64,000 nt of DNA from Phytophthora hibernalis (GCA_012656075.1 JAAKBF010000208.1:248001-312000); one strand, 5' to 3'; shown: positions 23,101 to 33,343, numbered from the stretch's first letter. Numbers and translations are program-made. The notes: generated by a model not told the origin, from the sequence alone.

Positions 23101-24115
23101 CAATTTGTACCTGATCAAGCACTTGTGCTTCGCTTCTTGGTGTTTGTGCTTCAAATGTTTCCGACGCTCGATAAATTGGCGGAGAAAGAGGAAGTACAAG
23201 ATGATGAAGAGGATCTGCAACATGCAAAGGCTGCTGTGGCCGTGGAGCTGACGCGCCTATGTGTCAAATTGAGCTCATGTTTTCATGGTTCGGAGAGTAA
23301 TGACGACGACGGGCGCGTGGAATCGACCGTATGCGATCTGTTTGAGTCAATGATTTCGGAATCGGTTACCCACTTGCTCCCAGGATGGGTGCAAGAGTAC
23401 ATGAAGACGCGCTGTCTGCCGGAATCACCTAGGCTGAGAAGAACTCTCGAGTTTCTATTCTACCAAGCACTTGGCCTTCTGCACGACAAGGACTTGATTC
23501 GTCCTCACGACGTGTTATCGACGTACGAGATTATCGATTTTCATTCCGCGGAAGAGAACGACCTTGTTGTGGGCCCGTGGCATCTGGAGAACGACTTGGC
23601 TGCGCTTGTTGTTCTGTTGACCTTGCCTTGCGTGTCTAGGTACGCAACATTGTCCTGTAGTCTGGCGATTATTGTGCTTAGTGACAACTAAGTGATGTTT
23701 TGGTTACAACAGGACGGTGGACGGATTGACGCTCATCGCAAAACGTGCCGACTTCATTAACTTATTCCTGCCGTACGGCAAGAGCTTTTGCGTCACCCTT
23801 GATGAGTGGCGCTTTTTGATCAGCACGCTATCATCAATTTCCGATAATGCAGCCGAGGTACGTGTTGTTGCTACATTCACGCGTTGCTTGATGTTCGCTT
23901 ATCTTCCTATTTTGTTCCATTAGGCGAGCAAGGTGACTTCCAACGACGAGGGCGCGATTTTGGAGAGCATTCTTAATCACGTGTGCTCAACTCTCAGCCC
24001 CGAAGACTTTCTCCAGGTTCTGCCTGACGACGGTGATCTTGCATTATACATGTCGACGATCGAGGTCAGCACGCGATTGGATCAGGTGCGGGAAAACAGA
24101 AGGACAGTCGGTTGA
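20195..24115 (+). CDS. HPS3: HPS3 homologue, BLOC-2 subunit
   Basis: Three exons: 20195-23639, 23713-23857 and 23924-24115, with introns of 73 and 66 nt (GTACGC...CAACAG, GTACGT...CATTAG). The start is the ATG of MESLFVRSL. The N-terminal third has WD-like strands (VASGREGVIRVYA, ADCVAVCSFTGRVVVAMGTV, YVAIHGIYVAFASQTELRVM), and DWRERKM resembles the NWRNKR of animal HPS3. The rest is helical. The end, LSPEDFLQVLPDDGDLALYM, is the best family mark, matching the DFMNVLPEDG terminus of animal HPS3. One frame change near 20872 (DWTPSS versus DPKQRE) is explained by one missing base. BLOC-2 (HPS3, HPS5, HPS6) acts in traffic to lysosome-related organelles. The length, about 1,240 residues, is longer than the roughly 1,000 of animals. 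Confidence 0.72.
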
Positions 24116-24155
24116 TGAGTGCAGTTTCCGGGTAAACAATCTGCCTCTAGCATTG

Positions 24156-25620
24156 TCAATCAGCATCAGCAGATTGTAGTTCGGTGACGGCAGCTCGCGA
24201 TCCGAAGGCTGTTCCTTGTTTCTCCATCAGCTTCGTGATGGCCTCAATGTACTGTGCGCAACAAAGTAGGAAGGTAAACAGAAATGTCAGAAGGTCAGGA
24301 CGCCGGGACTAAGCACGCAAATTATGCGCAAACTTACCGCTGCACGCGTTTGACGGAAGTGTGTCTTCTGGGTAGCCTGAACGAAGGTTCGAAACTGGAC
24401 AACCCATCGCTCGTTGGGCTTCAACGCCACAAAGCCCTCATTTCCTCGCGCTCGCTGTATGATACTTTCCTCTTCTTGACGGTTCTCGTCAAACAACAGT
24501 TTGGTAGAAGCCCCACTATTCGTGAATCCGCGAGCACTGACGCTTTCTCGTGGTGTTGACGCGTCGATGAACGAGGAGGTTCCTTCAGCGTCCAAGGTGG
24601 CAGTTCCGTCAGCCCCAATTACAACCACAGGGTCCCAAAAGAGCAACTGATCCATTTCCTGTATGAACTCGCGCACTCTCCTGGACGAGATATTCGCCGG
24701 CAGTCGGACATCCAGTCGCAGCGGCCACAGAAACGTGTGGAACACCTCTGTCATGTTGCTGACAGCGCCGCCTGCAGGGATAAAAGTCTTGGTATTGTGC
24801 GGAGTAGCCAGCACGATGAAGCCCAGTGGTGCATCGCAGATATCGCCCTTCCTCGATCCGTGCAGGTAAATCCGCGAGTTCAGATGCAGCATATTGGCCA
24901 GAAACATGTAGTGTGCGCCCATGACATTGCGCAGCTGCAGAACACGAAGAACAACCATGAGATCACGGTCACCAAAGGAGCTCAACCCTCCGTACCAATG
25001 GCAACGTAGCCAGTGCAATGGATGTGAAGAACCCGACCGAGAAGAGCAGCCTGAGCTCGTTTGACTCCTCGATGCGAGGCGCCACGTAGTATGTGTACAC
25101 GATCAGCACGAGCAGCATCATCTTGGCCAGCGTCGTGCCCTCGTACAGCAGCGTCATGCGGCCAGCCTTCTCGTCCTTCTTGTAGCCCACGACGCCTTTG
25201 CGCACAATCACCTCGCGCAGCACGTTGCCGCCCGCGTCCATCCAGATGATGAAGCACACGCCGAAGATCCAGGCCGGCCACTCGTACAGCAGCAGCGACA
25301 GGCGGGACACGAGGATGGCGATCCACAGGAGCCCCACGCGGCACACGAGCGACGTCTGCCACATCATCATCTGCCGGGCCTCATCCGGCCAGCTACGTAA
25401 AATGTTAATAATAAGAATATACAAATGATGTCATTCTGGCCTCTTACATCCATTTGCTAGGGCAGAACTTGCGCAGCGCCCAGAAGAGGCAGCGCGCGAT
25501 GGGGTTGGCCAGCACCGTGGAGAGGAAGAAAAGCACGACGGACACGTAGGTGCTGAGGTTGCCGCTCCGGGTCTCGTTCCACCAGTGGCGCCAGTCATCC
25601 TGCGTCGCCTGGGACACCAT
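24156..25620 (-). CDS. Multi-pass membrane protein, family not recognised
   Basis: Four exons join in frame: 25620-25448, 25392-24996, 24934-24338 and 24251-24156, giving 420 residues from MVSQATQDDWRHWW. Every intron is GT-AG (donors GTAAGA, GTACGG, GTAAGT). Hydrophobic segments are STYVSVVLFFLSTVLANPIA, LVCRVGLLWIAILVSRLSLL, the adjoining WPAWIFGVCFIIW, LAKMMLLVLIVYTYYVA and LLFSVGFFTSIALATLPLL, so four to five crossings. A soluble C-terminal half of about 220 residues follows, with FVALKPNERWVVQFRTFVQA near the end. I do not recognise the family. The gene converges with HPS3 (stops 41 bp apart), and its start is 80 bp past the stop of the DUF2039-like gene, also on the minus strand. Confidence 0.75.
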
Positions 25621-25700
25621 CGACTGAAAGACGCACAAATCGGGAAATGGAGTCAAATTATTGGCTAAAAAAACCGTCCTCCAGGTACGTGGGGACCTGC

Positions 25701-26473
25701 TCACTGCATGACGTCGTCCTCGTCGAACGACTCGTAGCCGGTGCCACGACTGTCGTCTCCTTTGGTGATGGCCTCTTTCTCTTTCTCCAGCTTGCGCACG
25801 TACGCGCGGCGGTCGCGCTCGCGCATGCCCCCGAGCGTGTCCTCGAACTCGCGCTCCTTCTCCTCGTGCTCCGCCAGCAGCTCTTGCGCGCTACAAAGAC
25901 GACAGACGCATGCAATGGAACATATACAAGAAGTTAGTAAAGCTGCGACAACGGCGACAATTCGTGGTTTGTTGCACTCGGACACACCTCGCGACGATCT
26001 CCTTGGCCAGACAACACTTGGCGCAAATGTCTCGTTCCTGCAACGCACAACACAGCCACAGCAAGCACACAGCACAGTCAGGCAAAAATGCTGGAGGGAT
26101 TGCAAAGCCGGGAGTGTGTTTTACCTTGGCGCAGGGGTCACAGGACGCGTGGTAGGCGGACGTCACCGACTTCTGGTGGCAGTAGATGCTGCACACAGCA
26201 ACCAACAGTCAGTCTCTGCAACGTACAGTATAGCACAATGCAGTACAGTGGATTGCATTGCATTGCAACGTACCAGGAGCCTGGCTGCGAGAGCGGTTTG
26301 TACTTGCGGTACTTCTTGCGCCACTCGATTTGGCCGCGGCACTTCTCGCAGAGTCCGTGGATGGGCATGGACAGGATGCGTTCCGTCTTCTTGGACTTGG
26401 GGTTGTGCTTGAATGCGAACGCGTTCTGGTGCTTGGGCGCGCGCTTCTTGACGTTGCCTCGTTGCGAGCTCAT
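25701..26473 (-). CDS. DUF2039/C9orf85-like zinc-binding protein
   Basis: Four exons (26473-26274, 26188-26125, 26037-25988, 25890-25701) give 167 residues ending DEDDVMQ. The start MSSQRGNVKKRAPKHQNAFA is the family's signature start (MSSQRGNVKR...KHQN). Cysteine pairs follow: CEKCRGQIEWRKKYRKYKPL, CIYCHQKS, SCDPCAK and ICAKCCLAKEI. Together they form the expected set of zinc-binding CxxC motifs. The tail is a charged coiled coil (EEKEREFEDTLGGMRERDRR). Joining exon 1 to 2 makes the codon for the Cys after QPGS, which supports the splice. The family is conserved in eukaryotes but of unknown function. An upstream in-frame GTG is not needed. Confidence 0.88.
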
Positions 26474-26598
26474 TGTCACTCGAACTCAAGTCAATTGTGC
26501 CCATTCAAGTCAACTTTCTAACACCGAACTTAACCGTTATTAATCATTTTGGTGTTACAACCACATCTGACACCCGAATGTAGCCATATCTTGAAACG
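26474..26598. promoter_or_regulatory. Compact bidirectional promoter, DUF2039-like gene and FUZ
   Basis: Only 125 bases separate two divergent ATGs (26473 minus, 26599 plus). A TCATTTT at 26544-26550 fits the oomycete initiator consensus (YCAYTYY) about 50 bases upstream of the FUZ start. No TATA box is visible. Confidence 0.5.
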
Positions 26599-28071
26599 AT
26601 GCAGGTGGACCCGGAGGAGACGCCGCCGCCGAACGCGCTGCTGCTGCTTGTGAGCGGTGACGGCATCCCGCTAGTGGTCCGATCGTATAGAGAGGTCTGT
26701 GCACCCCCAGTGCTGCTGTGGGCGTTGCAAGCGCGCTGTATCATGCTGCAAGACGCGAAAAGACGCGGTCATCGACCTGCAGCTGCTAGCGCTGGAGACC
26801 AAGGACCGCTCCGTCGTCTACGAGATGACGGCCATGGACCTGCTGCTGGTGTTTACCTCGGAGAAGCCTTGCGACGGCTGTCCGTCGAGTGGTGCAATCA
26901 TTCGACGTATGCTGCGCACTGTTTTCGATGCATTGAAGCTGCTGCTTGGAGAGCGCAACCTGCGAGACTGGGACCCATCCAAGCTCCGCGCAGCCATTGC
27001 CAAGCAAGTGGATGTAGTTGACACAATCGTCACGCAGTTCCAGAGTGATCCACGCTTTCTTTTCGGCAGGCCGCTGCGTGATGTGAGGGCGTATCAGCTG
27101 CTGGACGGGATCGACGTGGACAAGAGCGGCAGTCTGCTGCAAGCCGCGTGGCTCGAGAATGGAGAGCTCGTGGCCGAATATTTCCAACCTGGTGGACAAA
27201 AGATGCTCGATACGAAAGAGTTGTTGGTCTTAATTGTGTTTGGTGAATGTGTGGGGCGGAGAGAGACCAGTTACACGCATCATGTCGGTCGAGCCCATCT
27301 TACACGGACTCCATCGGACGTTAAGGTGGTCATTCGCAACAGCTCTATAGACCCGTTCATATCTTTTGTTGGGATCTTTGGTGGCATGGAAAAAGACGAC
27401 AAAGTGCTGCGGGAGATGGTTCGTTGTATACAGCTTCGGTGGATGAAGAACAGAACTCACACTTCTAGTCGCCGTTTGTGTGCTTTAGGCGAACAAATTG
27501 CTGTCGTGTCCTGCGAAAGCACGCGTAAGGGGGACAGGGAGCCCACTGGAAGGGCTTCCCAGCTCCTTGATTTGGTATGTAGTCGTCCATACACATTCGT
27601 CAACGATTATTAGTGCTGATCACGGATTCATTTGCACATGCAGTTCGTACGCTTCCCGATTAGGAGATACGCCTTCGCCGTCCTGCAGAACGTTAGCATA
27701 TCTCAATCCTTCTTGGGAGTCCGTATTCAAGACCGAAGCGGCTCGACTGAATCTCCTCAAGGAGACATCAAAGAACTTCTGCTGGCAGGAACTCTGTCGG
27801 TTTGCCGTACATCGGCAGCGTGATACCTCGTGTTATGGCACGAGCACAGCACTGCCTTCGGACTTCAAGCAAGAAGACGAGGTGCGTAAGACTGCAGCTC
27901 CACCCGGTTTCGACGCATCCATACTCACGGCATGTACGCTAGACATTAACCTTCTTACAGCACGTGCGTGGGCCCGTGCAGTTCATTGCGTTGTGCATTG
28001 GGCATGTACCAGTAACACAGATGGTAGCGATAGGAGACGCTTTAGCTACGGCAATGCTCAATATTCGATGA
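26599..28071 (+). CDS. FUZ: Protein fuzzy homologue, CPLANE ciliogenesis effector
   Basis: Exon 1 (26599-26694) encodes a longin-type first strand, LLLLVSGDGIPLVVRSYRE, as at the start of animal FUZ. After an intron, FDALKLLLGERNLRDWDPSK and PLRDVRAYQLLDGIDVDKSG then SLLQAAW follow the order in FUZ (LLVGLEEL, CVDCVIPPEGSLLQEAL). Further pieces are KVVIRNSSIDPFISFVGIFG, YAFAVLQNVSI and EAARLNLLKETSKNFCW. After an intron ending CTTACAG the end is GPVQFIALCIGHVPVTQMVA with a TGA at 28069. A frame change near 27715 needs one extra base; the exon 2 acceptor is uncertain. FUZ works with INTU and WDPCP at the ciliary base to recruit intraflagellar transport parts, which fits an organism with flagellated zoospores. 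It converges with the D-LDH gene. Confidence 0.68.
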
Positions 28072-28186
28072 AGGAACGCAAGTGTTTGTGTATTGAGCCT
28101 GCTGAGAAGAAGAACGATGCTGCATGCGATTGACCTTAGCAGGCGACTGGCAAGACTCACAGTCGACTGTAAGGTGACGGCGAGCT

Positions 28187-29188
28187 TTACTTGATCTCGT
28201 TCACCAGCGGCTCCTTGGCGACGTAAGCCTTGATGTTGGTCATGGTGGTGTGGCCGATGTTGTCCAGAGCCTCCTTGGTGAAGAACGCTTGGTGGCCCGT
28301 AATGATCACGTTCGGGAACGTGAATAGTCGAGCGAGGGTCTCATCGGCGATGATGCCGCCCGAGCAGTCCGAGTAGAAGTACTCGCCCTCGCCCTCGAAC
28401 ACGTCGAGGCCAACAGCATGGATCCTGTGGGTCTTGAGTCCCTCCACCAGGGCTTTGGTGTCGATCAGACCACCTCGACTGGTGTTGATGATCATCACGC
28501 CCTCTTTCATCTTCGAGATGCTATCAGCGTTGATCATGTGCTTCGTGCTTGGGAAAAGAGGAGCATGCAGCGAAATGATGTCTGAGCGAGCCCAGATCTC
28601 GTCCTGGTCAACGTACTCCACGCCGTAACTCAGAGCCTCCGGGTTCTGCACCACATCATACGCAAGAATATTAGCTCCGAAGCCGCCAGCAATGCGAGCG
28701 AACAGAGCTCCGATCTTGCCGGTTCCAACGACACCGATGGTCTTCCCATGAATATCAAAGCCCAGAAGCCCCGCGAGACGGAAGTTCTGCTCACGCGTGC
28801 GGTTGTACGAGCGGTGGATCTTGCGGTTCAGCGTCATCATCAAGGCCGCCGCGTGTTCAGCGACAGCGTACGGCGAATAGGCGGGCACGCGGGTCACGGC
28901 CAGGCCGAGCTCCTTAGCGACCTTGAGGTCGATCATGTCAAAGCCGGCGCAGCGCAGGAACACGGCGCGGGTGCCGCCAGCGTACAGCGCACGCAGCGAC
29001 TGCTCGTCGGCCACGTCGTTCACGAAGAGGCACACGCCCTCGCAGCTGTCTGCGAGCTTGACGGACGTGTGGTCGAGACGAGGGACCAGGAAGATGATCT
29101 CGTGCTGGGGCGTGACACCGTCCTCCTTGGCGATGCGCTCCATCGACTCGATGTCGTAGCTGTGCGTGGAGAAGAAGGCGATCTTCAT
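28187..29188 (-). CDS. D-lactate dehydrogenase type D-2-hydroxyacid dehydrogenase, copy 1
   Basis: An intact single-exon frame of 333 residues from MKIAFFSTHSYDIESM to VNEIK, the usual length for the LdhA family. The Rossmann motif GVVGTGKIG is at about residues 151-159, followed by the YDVVQNPEA acidic cofactor-binding residue typical for NAD. The catalytic set is complete: Arg in INTSRGGLID, the Glu that follows it in GLDVFEGEGEYF, and His in ITGHQAFFTKEA. The enzyme reduces pyruvate to D-lactate with NADH in the cytosol, the fermentative route typical of LdhA. It is about 85-90 percent like copy 2 just downstream on the window and in the same orientation, so a tandem duplication is clear. 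Confidence 0.95.
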   Translation of the reverse strand: MKIAFFSTHSYDIESMERIAKEDGVTPQHEIIFLVPRLDHTSVKLADSCEGVCLFVNDVADEQSLRALYAGGTRAVFLRCAGFDMIDLKVAKELGLAVTRVPAYSPYAVAEHAAALMMTLNRKIHRSYNRTREQNFRLAGLLGFDIHGKTIGVVGTGKIGALFARIAGGFGANILAYDVVQNPEALSYGVEYVDQDEIWARSDIISLHAPLFPSTKHMINADSISKMKEGVMIINTSRGGLIDTKALVEGLKTHRIHAVGLDVFEGEGEYFYSDCSGGIIADETLARLFTFPNVIITGHQAFFTKEALDNIGHTTMTNIKAYVAKEPLVNEIK

Positions 29189-29443
29189 GGCTGAAAAATC
29201 TTGGACTGGGATTGAAGCAGATTGTAACCGCCAACTTCACATGGAAAATAAAGCGAAGGCAAGGTTTCCGTCTGGAATGGACAAACACTTTTGTGAAGGT
29301 GTCACCAAAAGCTGCCTACAGCGGCCGCTTCGCAGCATGAGGATTCCACGCCGGGCATGGGCGAAAGTGCTTAATTCTCAATGCTACATGTACGGATTGT
29401 TACCGAGTGTTGGGCTTCGGATAACTGGATGGTCTGTTGGCGA

Positions 29444-29482
29444 GGGTTGAGCATGGTTTCGTCACGAAACCATGCTCAACCC
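29444..29482. repeat. Perfect 19-bp inverted repeat with 1-base centre
   Basis: GGGTTGAGCATGGTTTCGT, one C, then its exact complement. It lies in the 530-bp spacer between the two D-LDH genes, 255 bp upstream of the start of copy 1 and 235 bp past the stop of copy 2. It can form a 19-bp hairpin or cruciform. Confidence 0.95.
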
Positions 29483-29717
29483 GAAATTCGTGTGGCCTAT
29501 ATCAGGACCCACCCCTTCAAATGGGCTACAGTACCGCACCATTGAGGCTCGCGGGATATATCCATAGAGGTCTTCGAGCTGCGCATGCACAAACTACCGC
29601 AGTTCCCTGAATAAATAAAGCTAGGTCTTCGGATCAAATGAATACTCTCTGCAATGCAAGCAAAACAAACGAAACGTATATTATGAAACTTCGAAGCGGT
29701 CAATGCAGTACGTCACT

Positions 29718-30718
29718 TTATTTGACCTCGTTCACCAGAGTCTCCTTGGCGACGTACGCCTTCACGTTCGCGAACGTCGTCAGGGCAATGTTGTCCAGAG
29801 CCTCCTTGGTGAAGAAAGCCTGGTGACCGGTGATCAGCACGTTGGGGAACGTGAACAGGCGGGCCAGGGTCTCGTCCTGGATGACGGTGCCCGAGCGGTC
29901 CGAGTAGAAGTACTCGCCCTCGCCCTCGAACACATCAAGGCCAACCGAGCCGATCTTACCGCTCTTCAGGCCGTCCACAAGCGCCATGGTGTCGATCAGA
30001 CCGCCACGACTGGTATTGATGATCACCACGCCCTCCTTCATCTTCGAGATGCTCTCGGCGTTGATCGTGTGCTTCGTCGACGGGAACAGCGGGCAGTGCA
30101 GCGAAATGATGTCAGCGCGCTTCCACATCTCGTCCAGCGACACGTACTCCACGCCGTAGCTTAGAGCCTCTGGGTTCTGCACCACATCGTAGCCCAGCAT
30201 CGTGGCGCCGAATCCACTGGCAATGCGAGCGAACAGAGCGCCGATCTTGCCCGTGCCCACAACACCGATGGTCTTGCCGTGCACGTCGAAGCCGAGCAGG
30301 CCGGATAGACGGAAGTTCTGCTCGCGTGTGCGGTTGTATGAGCGGTGGATCTTGCGGTTCAGCGTCATCATGAGCGACGCGGCGTGCTCAGCCACGGCAT
30401 ACGGCGAGTACGCGGGCACGCGGGTCACGGCCAGGCTCAGCTCCTTGGCGACCTTGAGGTCGATCATGTCGAAGCCGGCGCAACGCAGGAACATGGCCTT
30501 GGTGCCGCCGGAAGCCAGCACGCGCAGAGCGGCCTCGTCCGCCACGTCGTTCACGAAGATGCACACGCCCTCGCAACCCTCCGCCAGCTTGGCCGAGTTC
30601 GCGTCCAGACGCGGGGTGAAGAACTTGAGCTCGTGCGTGGGGTCACGCCCTGATCCTTGGCGATGCGCTCCATCGACTCGATGTCGTAGCTGTGCGACGA
30701 GAAGTAGGCGACCTTCAT
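29718..30718 (-). CDS. D-lactate dehydrogenase type D-2-hydroxyacid dehydrogenase, copy 2 (one frameshift)
   Basis: The start ATG at 30718 encodes MKVAYFSSHSYDIESMERIA. A single frame change near 30640 (GTGACCCCACGC on the minus strand, against ACGCCCCAGCAC in copy 1) is repaired by one more C, after which the frame runs to the stop TAA at 29718. All catalytic motifs are as in copy 1: GVVGTGKIG, INTSRGGLID, FEGEGEYFYSD and ITGHQAFFTK. Differences from copy 1 are mainly conservative, for example TMLGYDV for NILAYDV. It was probably the same length as copy 1. Two D-LDH genes may serve different stages, but the sequence does not show this. Confidence 0.9.
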
Positions 30719-30763
30719 GGAGTCCTGGTGGTGATGGGGTGTTTGGGGTTCTTGGTAAAAGTA

Positions 30764-30770
30764 AGAATGA
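30764..30770 (-). promoter_or_regulatory. Initiator-like motif upstream of D-LDH copy 2
   Basis: Minus-strand TCATTCT, followed by TACTTTTACC, about 46 bases upstream of the ATG. It fits the oomycete initiator consensus (YCAYTYY) with a T-rich flanking element. Confidence 0.45.
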
Positions 30771-30934
30771 TCGACCTGGAGGTGGCGCTGCTTGTCAGCG
30801 CTCGCTTGCTGGGCGCATCATCAGAGACCGACCAAACCTTGAGAAAGCCAATCCTGAAAGACAAAAAAACGACAACCAGCTGCGCGTTTCTCTGTGATTC
30901 TGAAGCTGCTTGGGTCGAGGTGGACGTTTTTTAA

Positions 30935-31685
30935 ACGGCGCGTACCGTAGTAGGCAAAACTATAATATGTAAGCATTTGGCTCTTACTCCGTCCAATTTG
31001 AATCTCACTTGTGCACCGCTGCCACCAGGCAGACTTGCTTTCTAAAATGCTTGACTTTGGAGGGCAAAGGCGGTATGTTTTAAACGGGAAGTCACGACAG
31101 GAATTAAACGCGCTAGAGCAGCGGACTTGGACCCAAGCTCACGACAGGGAAAATATAAAAACGCGACTCGCCAAGCGCCTGGATTAAAATTGCCGTGGCT
31201 AGAAGGTGCGAAGGTGCTGGAGAATTGAGTATGCAGGCCCCGTCCTCTGCAGCGGCGCGTGCGCAACCGGATCGTTAACACTTGATTGGATGCAGCCTGC
31301 ATCATGTAGGCCGCGGTATACGTACATGTACAGTACATATATAAGTTATGGGGAAATCCGGTTTCGGGTCCGTTTTTTAAAAATAATTTGGTTTGTAGCT
31401 GTGTTTTTTTCCACCGCAAAATTGAAACCTACCCTGTTTTGCAATTCCAATGGGCAGCCCACTTTAAAAGAGGGAAATTGGACCAAATTCCCACACCTTA
31501 CCTTTATTAAGAATGACATTTGACATCCGACTTTCGGTATGAAAATGAGTGACTTTCTATTTGTAAACTGACGCAGTATTAACAGCTAATGCGAAATACA
31601 GTCGTTGGTACAGATGAAAACGACCTGCCACACGAGATGGCTTTCAATGTGTAAGGTGACTTCTTGGTTTAGTAAAACACAGAAC
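30935..31685. other. Intergenic, edge of the repeat-rich compartment
   Basis: No gene recognised. The right part contains the first member of a direct repeat pair (31487-31526) that recurs at 32641-32678. Confidence 0.4.
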
Positions 31686-32678
31686 ACGGGTGATGATTCA
31701 ATTAGCGAAGAAAAAACCGGTTTGCAGTCCATCGAAACAGTGGTGGGTGGGTGATACTGTACAGCTTAAACGCTGTTGCCACTACACTACGGTCCAACGA
31801 CTGCAAGGCCATAGTACTCTACTTACACAACAGGTAGCTCAGCTGAAGACCTTGTACTCGGCGCTTTCAGATGACTGTGTGGTGGCCTAACCCCATGCTC
31901 CTAGAAGGATTCACCAGCAACTACTTGATGAATCGTACGTGGTCAGGAGACGTACGCCGTGAAAGTGTCGACTTCATTAATGACCGTGGAACGTTTGTCA
32001 CCGATATACTTCGGGATTTATCGCAGGAAGAAGTATCAAGTTGCGCTCGCACGGTTGCAGTTTTTTGCGGGCTTGTACGTCGGGATATCAAAAATTGTTG
32101 CGACTCACAATGCACAGAATGCAGCTGACGTGCAGCTACCACCTATTTTCCTCATACCCTTGCGAAAGCACGTACATCATTAATTTGCGCTCTTATTCGT
32201 GAAGACCGACCTCGCCTGGAGGAATAAGGGTGGACACCAGAACTTATAGAAGCTATTGCGACCGATCACCAAGAGCTAGTCCAGGCATGTCGTGGAGATG
32301 CGGACTTGCGTGAAGCCTTGGCTAAATTCTCTGATGATAAAACCGGGTTTGAAGCTGGGTGGGCTCTAGTAGTAGAAGGATACTCTATACTGCAAGACTT
32401 TTGTGGAGCCTTAGCAACTGTGTTCCCACATACAGCGACAATGGAGTCAGATTTCTCAGTCATCGGCTGGGAGAGAAATCAATACCGTCAGTCTCTAACA
32501 GACTTCTCGTCGGAAGGTATTCTGCATGCAATACAACTCGCTCTGGTCTCTGGGTTTGTCGGTGAGAGAGAGTAGGACGCGGAATGAAACTTTGGTTAAT
32601 CATTCCAATACATATTATACTAGTTTCACTAAACTTGAAACATTCCCTCACCTTACCATTTTTAAGAGTGCCTTTCAT
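31487..32678 (+). repeat. Direct repeat pair around the hAT-like remnant
   Basis: ATTCCCACACCTTACCTTTA at 31487 and CATTCCCTCACCTTACCATT at 32641 begin two related segments of about 40 bases in the same orientation, about 75 percent alike. They enclose the transposase remnant. Being direct rather than inverted, they are not its terminal inverted repeats. Confidence 0.5.
31860..32575 (+). pseudogene. hAT-like transposase remnant
   Basis: Short frames in several phases read FINDRGTFVTDILRDLS, QLPPIFLIPLRKHV and then a C-terminal block ATVFPHTATMESDFSVIGWE followed by RNQYRQSLTDFSSEGILHA. The last pattern (ESDFSVIGWERNxYRxSLxDxSxEGILxxxQ) resembles the dimerisation region of hAT-type transposases that are abundant in oomycete genomes. 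No zinc BED finger or full DDE core remains. Stops and frame changes are frequent, so this is an old copy. Confidence 0.5.
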
Positions 32679-32796
32679 ACCACGATTAGCTTAATATTAG
32701 GGGGCGAACATTCGAAATGAGCTGAAAAGACATGAGGAGGAATATCATAAGCAGAAAATGTCGAAAACATAAGCAGAAACGGAGGGGGACTCACTT

Positions 32797-33300
32797 TTGC
32801 TCATTTCGAGGGAAACAGTGAGAAGAATCCCCGAGGGGGAGCTATCGGCAATGCCGAAGCTAAGTACTCGGCAGCGCCTTCTAGGGGAGATTATCGACGT
32901 CGTGGCGGTCGCAGCGTTGGAGGAGGACGATGACAACATGCTGAGCGAGGAGAACAGTGACCAGGAAGAGGAGGTGAAATGGCTTTAGTTGGTGAGGATT
33001 TGTCTTGCGTCTGTGTTGAAGACGAGGAGTGCAGTCATCTCAGGCAACATGGGAGAATGAGGTTTGAAGCGGATATTGATCATCTTCTTGGTGCGCTGGG
33101 CGTGTGGAACCTGGACATCAACGATCTGGGCGCTGCAAACTTTCACGGCATACGAACCAAGACCAAAGACGAAAACGACAGCGCATGTTATGGACATTAA
33201 TGTAACACAAACAAAAGCAAAACAAGATATTGTTGTCTTGGCCGAAGTTGTATGTATGAATAACCGTCAGACGGAGCGGCAAATTCAAAAGTGAGTGCCG
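32797..33300 (+). pseudogene. Unclassified transposon ORF fragment
   Basis: Reads PKLSTRQRLLGEIIDVVAVA then an acidic stretch, EEDDDNMLSEENSDQEEE, and in other frames GLKRILIIFLV. It is interrupted by stops. The acidic leader followed by a basic segment is like the start of PIF/Harbinger-type transposases of oomycetes, but nothing diagnostic remains. Confidence 0.25.
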
Positions 33301-33343
33301 TCCCCAGCTCTTCATTCGGTTGGGTTCTCTTTTCCTAAGTTGG

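Noticed and set aside
25741..26412. 223-residue plus-strand frame
   Set aside because: Antisense of the DUF2039-like gene, whose exons splice in exact phase.
28748..30653. Plus-strand His/Val-rich frames over the D-LDH genes
   Set aside because: Shadow frames antisense to two clearly conserved enzymes.
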